A DNA stretch of 8,865 nt from Nitrospira sp. (lineage in GTDB: Bacteria > Nitrospirota > Nitrospiria > Nitrospirales > Nitrospiraceae): positions 1 to 8,865 of the forward strand of contig JAJFBJ010000129.1 of assembly GCA_020697375.1 (NCBI GenBank), read 5' to 3'. Position 1 is the first letter of the stretch. The number at the start of each line of letters is the position of its first letter. The position numbers were made by a program, and so were the translations under genes. A model generated the notes under the pieces. That model worked only from the letters and a program-made list of their open reading frames with translations, was not told the DNA's origin and made no database searches. This document shows, piece by piece, positions 5,000 to 8,865 of this stretch.

Positions 5000-5987
5000 A
5001 GAACACTCCTTCGCCGATCACGCGCATCGCGCCGTCCTCATAGACTTCGGAGACCATCAATCCATAGCGTCCCGTAATCTGCGAGGCGGTGAGGATTTCG
5101 CCGCTGTCTAATAAGTAACGCCATCCTTGGCGATTCGCTGAGGAGCCTGCTCCTCCGAGGATGCGCACGGTGCGCTTGGGTGATGGTGAAGACGCCGGCG
5201 CCGCCGGAGACATCCCCAATGGATTGAGCAGCCCGCCCGATCCGGAGGTGAGGGATCCGACCGCGGTGCTCAGTCCTGGATTCGATCCGGCTGCAGTCGT
5301 TGGCTTGGTAGAGTTCAACGACGACCAGGGACGCCAAGCCACGAGGGTAATGGCGAACAGGCCCGCTGCGATCCCGATCGCGATGCGCGCTGACTTGAAG
5401 ATGGTATGGCTCCGCTTTTCTTCCTGGATCGCCGCCGAGGCATAACTCGAATAGTAGGCGTAGATCGCAGGTGAGTAGGTGCCGACGAAGGCGCGAACGG
5501 TCTCGTGATCTTCGGGATTCCCCCGCACCTTGCCCTGATACTTTTTCGACAGCCCCACAAAGGCCAGCTTCCGAAACTTCACCGTCGCTTCGATCAATCG
5601 CGTCACGCCTTGGGACATCTGGCGAAAATCCTGACTCATGAGCAGAATATCCACGCCGTAGTGGCGATGCGTTTCGAGCCAACGCAGGAGCCCCGGCTCG
5701 ACCTTCTGCATGGACCGAAAGACCGTTTGGGCTTCGTCGATAATCACCGCTGAGCCTGGTTCGACATGTGGAAAGGCCTGAAGCACTTCGACCGAGTCTT
5801 TCCAGATGGTGATCTGTTGTTCGAGGACGGAAAGTTCGATTCCCGTGAACAACGCCAGCCGATCCAGATAAATCCCATCGACGGCGATGTAGAGCCGTCG
5901 GCCTTGCCGGACCCAAGGCAGGAACTTTTCACAGATCGCGTGATACGACTTCCCCGAGCCCGGCACGCCTTCGTACAACTCGATCAT
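4980..5987 (-). CDS. zot: Zot-like assembly ATPase (pI)
   Basis: A 335-residue member of the Zot/pI family (PF05707), the inner-membrane motor that assembles and exports filamentous virions. The cytoplasmic part shows Walker A GVPGSGKS (7-14), Walker B AVIIDEAQ (80-87, D84 E85) and a conserved SQD at 118-120. A membrane span lies at about 201-218 (RIAIGIAAGLFAITLVAW), followed by a Pro/Ser/Gly-rich linker and a periplasmic C-terminal domain of about 65 residues. ATG 5987 is chosen because MIELYEGVPGSGKS is the family's normal start, GGAGG lies eight bases upstream, and the stop of the preceding 28-residue gene overlaps it as ATGA. The longer frame from 6134 would run through that gene. Confidence 0.93.
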   Translation of the reverse strand: MIELYEGVPGSGKSYHAICEKFLPWVRQGRRLYIAVDGIYLDRLALFTGIELSVLEQQITIWKDSVEVLQAFPHVEPGSAVIIDEAQTVFRSMQKVEPGLLRWLETHRHYGVDILLMSQDFRQMSQGVTRLIEATVKFRKLAFVGLSKKYQGKVRGNPEDHETVRAFVGTYSPAIYAYYSSYASAAIQEEKRSHTIFKSARIAIGIAAGLFAITLVAWRPWSSLNSTKPTTAAGSNPGLSTAVGSLTSGSGGLLNPLGMSPAAPASSPSPKRTVRILGGAGSSANRQGWRYLLDSGEILTASQITGRYGLMVSEVYEDGAMRVIGEGVFYGPAGD

Positions 5988-6070
5988 CGCATCCGCCTCC
6001 AGAGCAGCCAGATTGTCCCGGCCACGATCGCGGTCCACCCATACGCCACACTCACTGGTGTCATGTTCAT
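5984..6070 (-). CDS. Tiny membrane protein between pVI and Zot, 28 aa
   Basis: This 28-residue frame begins MNMTPVSVAYGWTAIVAG, is one hydrophobic span, and ends in a basic WRRMR. Its ATG (6070) overlaps the pVI-like stop as ATGA, and its own stop overlaps the zot start as ATGA, so it is translationally coupled on both sides. The ribosome site is weak (GGTGGGG), which suits re-initiation. Such precise packing supports a real gene despite its size. It may be a pVII/pIX-like cap protein or a small assembly partner of Zot; no homologue is recognised. Confidence 0.65.
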   Translation of the reverse strand: MNMTPVSVAYGWTAIVAGTIWLLWRRMR

Positions 6071-6342
6071 GAGCCCCACCGGACGAATGGAATGGTCTGC
6101 AGAATGAACCGGGTTCCCATGGCGCTCGCCACAATGGCCAGCGCCTGACTCATGCCTGTCGCGCCCAGCACCCACGCATATTGATCAGGAATGACCGGCA
6201 GGGTGAGGCCTGCCGTGCCCATGGTGGCGAGCGTGCTGTCCACCACGGAGAGCAATGAATCCCAGATCCCGAGGCCCCAATCGGTGAGCGAGAAGAAGAA
6301 TTCCTGCAGCCAGCAATAGATGAGGCTCAGAATGGCCGTCAT
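6067..6342 (-). CDS. pVI-like minor coat protein, DUF2523 type
   Basis: A 91-residue protein resembling the DUF2523 family (PF10734), which holds the gene VI position in many inoviruses: between the adsorption protein and Zot. It starts MTAILSLIYCWLQEFFFSLT with a hydrophobic helix at 3-20, has another hydrophobic stretch around 45-75 containing PDQYAWVLGATGMSQALAI, and ends with ALMGTRF-type text (SAMGTRFILQTIPFVRWGS). pVI caps the virion end with pIII. ATG 6342 overlaps the stop of the pIII-like gene as ATGA and has GGAGGA eight bases before it; the open frame continues to 6561 but inside the coding region of that gene. Confidence 0.85.
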   Translation of the reverse strand: MTAILSLIYCWLQEFFFSLTDWGLGIWDSLLSVVDSTLATMGTAGLTLPVIPDQYAWVLGATGMSQALAIVASAMGTRFILQTIPFVRWGS

Positions 6343-7607
6343 GTCGTCTGTCCTCCTCCCACGAAGATGATGCGATAGGCGGCAAAAGACGCGATCGCGA
6401 TCACGAGAGTCCTGAGCACCGTGAAGAACCAAGCCCACTGGTTGAAGTCCACTTGCTGGTTGCCGAAGAGGGCCGAGGGGAGCGCAATCACCGGCAACGT
6501 CGAGGGCCATGTCAGGGATTTGAGGAGATTCAGTGTGCTGAGCAATCCGCTGGTGGCCCAAATGGTCTGATGCGCCTGCAGGACCGTCCCGAAGGTTCGA
6601 TTCTCATGAGCGCCTGCCGTACAGGAGGTAGTGGCTTGGGTCTCTTCCTGCTGTGTCGTCGAGCCGTCCGGATTCTGGGTCGTCGTTGTGGTGGTCGTGG
6701 TGGTTTGCTGTTGCGTGTTTTGCTGCGGGGTGCTCGCCGGAGGTGGTACGTTGTCTGCCACAATGATGTCCCCCGCAGGGATGGGCTTCGGCTTGACCGT
6801 GGTCGGCATCTCACTTGGGGACACAGGCTGCGAGACGGTATTGTCCGCCGGTTGCGTGCTGCCGGTCGTCCCGACGGGATTCGTATGCGCTTCGATCGAT
6901 TTGGGATCACTCGCAGGCAGCGCAGTCACATAATTGGCTGCCTGCTGGGGGGTCGGCGGGATTAGCGCATCTTGCAGCGGCGCCGAGCTCCCAGGAATAC
7001 CTTTCCGATGGCAGACGTAGAGCGTATAGCCACCCACCGCAGGACCATTGACGAAGAAGTTGCCGGGAAAGAAGACGGCCGTGCTGAGGCTCTGAAAGGG
7101 TCCGACCACCCAGTCATGCACATACTCGATATCCGTCGCACACAGCGCCACGTTCGTCGCGCTGAATTGAATGGTCGCGTTGGGGTAGTTGGGATTGCCG
7201 GGCGTATTCGTGCCGAGCCCCGGAAAGGTCTGGGTGCCAGCATTGGTGCTGGTCACCTGCCAGCCTCCAGTAGTTGAGGCCGCCGTTTTGATGGCTGCAA
7301 GGTCGGGTTGCGAATAGTACATCTGGGCGAGAACCAATCCAGCGCCGACGCCGAGCGCGGCCCATCCCACTGGACCGGCAACTAATCGAATAGCGAAAGA
7401 GCTGGCGGAAGGGGCGAGGGCCGCTGTGGCGACTTGCGAGGCCAAGGCCGACCGTTGTGCCGCCAGATAGGCGATGCGTTCCGCTTGGGCCACGACCCGC
7501 GAATACTGCGTCGCTGTTTGACCGAACGATTCGCCCGGCGCAAGGCAGAGTGAGACGAAGAGGGCCCATACAAACCCGAGATACGTCATGAGAGACAACA
7601 CTTTCAC
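6339..7607 (-). CDS. pIII-like adsorption protein
   Basis: A 422-residue secreted and membrane-anchored protein in the gene III position. Residues 1-29 are a signal peptide (MKVLSLMTYLGFVWALF, then APGESFG). A hydrophobic Gly/Ala stretch lies at 72-96. The middle domain (about 110-215) has Cys156 and Cys199, possibly a disulphide. Residues 216-327 are a Pro/Thr/Gln-rich linker with nine threonines in a row at 302-310, as in the flexible linkers of pIII. The C-terminus has an aromatic segment FNQWAWFFTVLRTL and an anchor helix at 393-416. It would bind the host receptor and release the virion. The start is GTG 7607, overlapping the stop of the 24-residue frame; ATG 7589 is an alternative. No close family match is recognised for the middle domain. 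Confidence 0.82.
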   Translation of the reverse strand: MKVLSLMTYLGFVWALFVSLCLAPGESFGQTATQYSRVVAQAERIAYLAAQRSALASQVATAALAPSASSFAIRLVAGPVGWAALGVGAGLVLAQMYYSQPDLAAIKTAASTTGGWQVTSTNAGTQTFPGLGTNTPGNPNYPNATIQFSATNVALCATDIEYVHDWVVGPFQSLSTAVFFPGNFFVNGPAVGGYTLYVCHRKGIPGSSAPLQDALIPPTPQQAANYVTALPASDPKSIEAHTNPVGTTGSTQPADNTVSQPVSPSEMPTTVKPKPIPAGDIIVADNVPPPASTPQQNTQQQTTTTTTTTTQNPDGSTTQQEETQATTSCTAGAHENRTFGTVLQAHQTIWATSGLLSTLNLLKSLTWPSTLPVIALPSALFGNQQVDFNQWAWFFTVLRTLVIAIASFAAYRIIFVGGGQTT

Positions 7608-7678
7608 AAGCGTCCCACTCCGAGGCCGGTGAGGAAGGCCAGTAACAAGACCGCGACGAGAATTATCGTGAGATCCAC
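7604..7678 (-). CDS. Tiny membrane peptide, pVII/pIX-like position, 24 aa
   Basis: A 24-residue frame reading VDLTIILVAVLLLAFLTGLG plus a short basic end, started at GTG 7678 with GGGAGG about seven bases upstream, directly after the ssDNA-binding gene. Its stop overlaps the GTG start of the pIII-like gene. M13 places genes VII and IX, 33 and 32 residues, right after gene V, so position and form agree with a minor coat or cap protein. The same codons are also the C-terminus of a longer 191-codon frame, so the peptide could be a separate product, the end of that protein, or both. Confidence 0.55.
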   Translation of the reverse strand: MDLTIILVAVLLLAFLTGLGVGRL

Positions 7679-8179
7679 TGACCTTCCTCCCTCTGCCGTT
7701 ACTTCAAGACTTCCAACCCAGACAAATCGAAGAAGACCCGTCCGGTCTGTTCGAATTTCCGCACTTCGATCGAGACTTTCGCTTGCTTGCCATCGGCTTG
7801 CTTGCAGGCTTCGATCAATGGCATCTGATCGTCTGGAATCCCCAAACGAAGTACCCCCGGATCTCGGCCCTTCACATACAGATCCACCGATCGGTAGACT
7901 TTCCCCTCTCGACTTCTCCGTTCCACATACCCCTGTACCGCTCCCTCCGCTTTGACTTGCATCGTTCTGACCTCCTTCTGAGTGTTGAATCGGGTCAGCC
8001 AAGCGCCTGACCCACACGCCCCGGCCTTCGGACCGGGCTTTTGGCATGAAGCAGAATTCCGAATCGCATTCCCGACAGCTCAAATACAGGGCTCCTTGTA
8101 CCCACTTGCACCGACAGCCTCTCGCGCCACATCCCGGACACATGCGTTGCCACCCTCCGTCACGAAATTGTAAGGACAT
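7604..8179 (-). CDS. Cys-rich zinc-ribbon frame overlapping the ssb-like gene
   Basis: The frame encodes up to 191 residues. The N-terminus is rich in cysteines (C14, C17, C22, C24, C35, C38, C43) in the order CPGCG, CRC, CREC, EFC, suggesting a zinc-binding ribbon. After about residue 72 it enters, in a different frame, the entire ssDNA-binding gene, where it becomes Ser/Gly/Arg-rich, and ends with a membrane segment identical to the 24-residue peptide. It begins within the rep 3' end: ATG 8179 with GAGAGG eight bases upstream, or ATG 8143 after GGAGGG. Composition supports the first 70 residues as coding; the remainder may be a chance open frame. I recognise no family. Confidence 0.45.
   Translation of the reverse strand: MSLQFRDGGWQRMCPGCGARGCRCKWVQGALYLSCRECDSEFCFMPKARSEGRGVWVRRLADPIQHSEGGQNDASQSGGSGTGVCGTEKSRGESLPIGGSVCEGPRSGGTSFGDSRRSDAIDRSLQASRWQASESLDRSAEIRTDRTGLLRFVWVGSLEVTAEGGRSVDLTIILVAVLLLAFLTGLGVGRL
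7699..7962 (-). CDS. Probable ssDNA-binding protein (gene V-like)
   Basis: An 87-residue basic protein beginning MQVKAEGAVQGYVERRSREG, with alternating beta-strand-like segments (KVYRSVDLYVKG, KVSIEVRKFEQTGRVFFDLSG), compatible with a small OB fold. It lies between the replication initiator and the minor-coat region, exactly where filamentous phages place gene V, whose product coats new single strands and hands them to the assembly site. ATG 7962 has a near-perfect AGAAGGAGGT site, the strongest in the operon, fitting a protein needed in large amounts. The call rests on place, size and charge rather than a clear sequence motif. Confidence 0.65.
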   Translation of the reverse strand: MQVKAEGAVQGYVERRSREGKVYRSVDLYVKGRDPGVLRLGIPDDQMPLIEACKQADGKQAKVSIEVRKFEQTGRVFFDLSGLEVLK

Positions 8180-8865
8180 ACGGGGTCCCTCTCCTCCGTT
8201 CCTTCAGCAGGGCATAGTGCTTCTGCTTCCATTTCTTCGTCCCCGCATAGATCAGCTCCGTGAGAAATTGATCCCCTCGACAGGCCACGACCACGGCGAG
8301 CATCGATGCGACGGATTGCGCGAGCCAGGCGGCCACGTCATCCAGCCGCTGCTGGATGCGTTCGACCACCAGCCGGCATCGCCTGAAGCCTTCAGTCAGG
8401 GCTGCCCACCAACCGAGAACGGGCGCCCGATATTTTTCATAGGACTCCGCTTCTCGCGTGGTCTCTCGGAAATCGACATAGGAGCGGAGGACGCCCACAA
8501 GGAAGGCGCGCCAATCTTCAGAGTCCAATGTCAGTAACGCTTTCGCGCAGGCTTGAGCCCGATCCTGTTTGAGTTCCATTTCCCAGCGGACTCCATACGA
8601 AGCCGCGTCCTCTCGTCCTTTGGCCCGCAGTTCCAGTCGTTTGTCATAGACCCGCAGCATGCTTTGACTTTCCCGACTGCCGAAGTAGAGTGTCTCCCCG
8701 GTCCGGACTCCCTCGCGATGATTCGAGGCTTGGATCACTTTGAATTGCTTGGACCGGCTCACGACGTGTCCGGCCTCCACGGCTTGCCGAACGGTCTCGA
8801 CTGCGACAGTCGCCTCCCGGTCGTCCAGGGCCACATCCACTCGTGTCACATGGCCTTTCTGGGCA
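8160..8865 (-). CDS. Phage replication initiator, Rep_trans type (5' end outside)
   Basis: The C-terminal 230 or so residues of a rolling-circle replication initiator of the Rep_trans family (PF02486), found in filamentous phages (RstA/pII-like). Conserved blocks are visible: TRVDVALDDRE near the left of the visible part, GETLYFGSRESQSMLRVYDK about 50 residues on, then GVRWEMELKQDRA, which carry the acidic and Tyr/Lys residues of the catalytic fold. It would nick one strand of the replicative form to start virion-strand synthesis. A GTG at 8849 can be read as a start, but the frame stays open to the window edge (AQKGH precedes) and the family is longer, so the gene is cut by the window. It heads the visible operon. 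Confidence 0.88.
   Translation of the reverse strand, partial: AQKGHVTRVDVALDDREATVAVETVRQAVEAGHVVSRSKQFKVIQASNHREGVRTGETLYFGSRESQSMLRVYDKRLELRAKGREDAASYGVRWEMELKQDRAQACAKALLTLDSEDWRAFLVGVLRSYVDFRETTREAESYEKYRAPVLGWWAALTEGFRRCRLVVERIQQRLDDVAAWLAQSVASMLAVVVACRGDQFLTELIYAGTKKWKQKHYALLKERRRGTPYVLTIS

Noticed and set aside
5038..5916. Minus-strand frame of 292 codons within zot
   Set aside because: Same strand but different frame from zot, whose Walker motifs fix the true frame; composition is Arg/Ser-rich as expected of an off-frame.
6678..6704. Possible phase-variable repeat in the threonine tract
   Set aside because: The codons are mixed ACC/ACG/ACA triplets, so slippage would keep the frame and the tract is not a pure short repeat.
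6453..6965. Plus-strand frame of 170 codons opposite the pIII-like gene
   Set aside because: Arg/Gly-rich antisense of a Thr/Pro-rich linker; no start signal or domain.
1..8865. CRISPR array, insertion sequence or rRNA
   Set aside because: No regularly spaced repeats, transposase or rRNA-like sequence was seen.

Overview
The window looks like the left part of an integrated filamentous phage (inovirus) in the chromosome of a Gram-negative environmental bacterium. Support: two complete tRNA genes with encoded CCA ends, Shine-Dalgarno-led genes, moderately high GC, and a phage with a Zot-type assembly ATPase and inner-membrane coat proteins, which fits a host with an outer membrane. The small YtxH-like and zinc-ribbon host genes would fit a Nitrospira-like host, but that is only an impression; no gene here fixes the taxon.

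Host side (1-2202). Gene density is low. There is a 40-residue single-span membrane peptide (230-352), a YtxH-like small protein (517-867), a 66-residue zinc-ribbon protein (1237-1437), long stretches without a convincing gene, then tRNA-Ser(GCT) and tRNA-Phe(GAA), probably transcribed from a sigma70-type promoter at 1852-1881.

Integration module (about 2165-3641, minus strand). A tyrosine recombinase reads into the antisense of tRNA-Phe, so the left attachment site lies in the 3' part of that tRNA. It is preceded by an excisionase-like helix-turn-helix gene whose stop overlaps the integrase start. A non-coding, hairpin-rich region (3600-3890) separates these from a plus-strand RadC/JAMM-domain gene (3891-4394) that looks like cargo.

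Structural and replication operon (4391 to the right edge, minus strand, so read right to left). The order is Rep_trans-type replication initiator (cut by the window edge), a Cys-rich zinc-ribbon frame, a gene V-like ssDNA-binding candidate, a 24-residue membrane peptide, a pIII-like adsorption protein, a pVI-like DUF2523 protein, a 28-residue membrane peptide, Zot/pI, a 35-residue membrane peptide, a signal-peptide-bearing major coat protein, and a 42-residue leaderless coat-like paralogue. Many junctions are ATGA or GTGA overlaps or very tight, indicating one translationally coupled unit. Five of these genes are 24-71 residues long and four of the five are under 45.

Most unusual points: two related pVIII-type genes, one with and one without a leader, placed downstream of zot instead of upstream of gene III; several tiny coupled membrane-protein genes; a 191-codon frame that runs through the whole ssDNA-binding gene; a RadC gene converging on the coat genes with overlapping stop codons; and a CTTGATA hairpin that could be a rolling-circle nick site. 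No secretin (pIV), repressor or right attachment site is seen; they may lie beyond the window or be supplied by the host.
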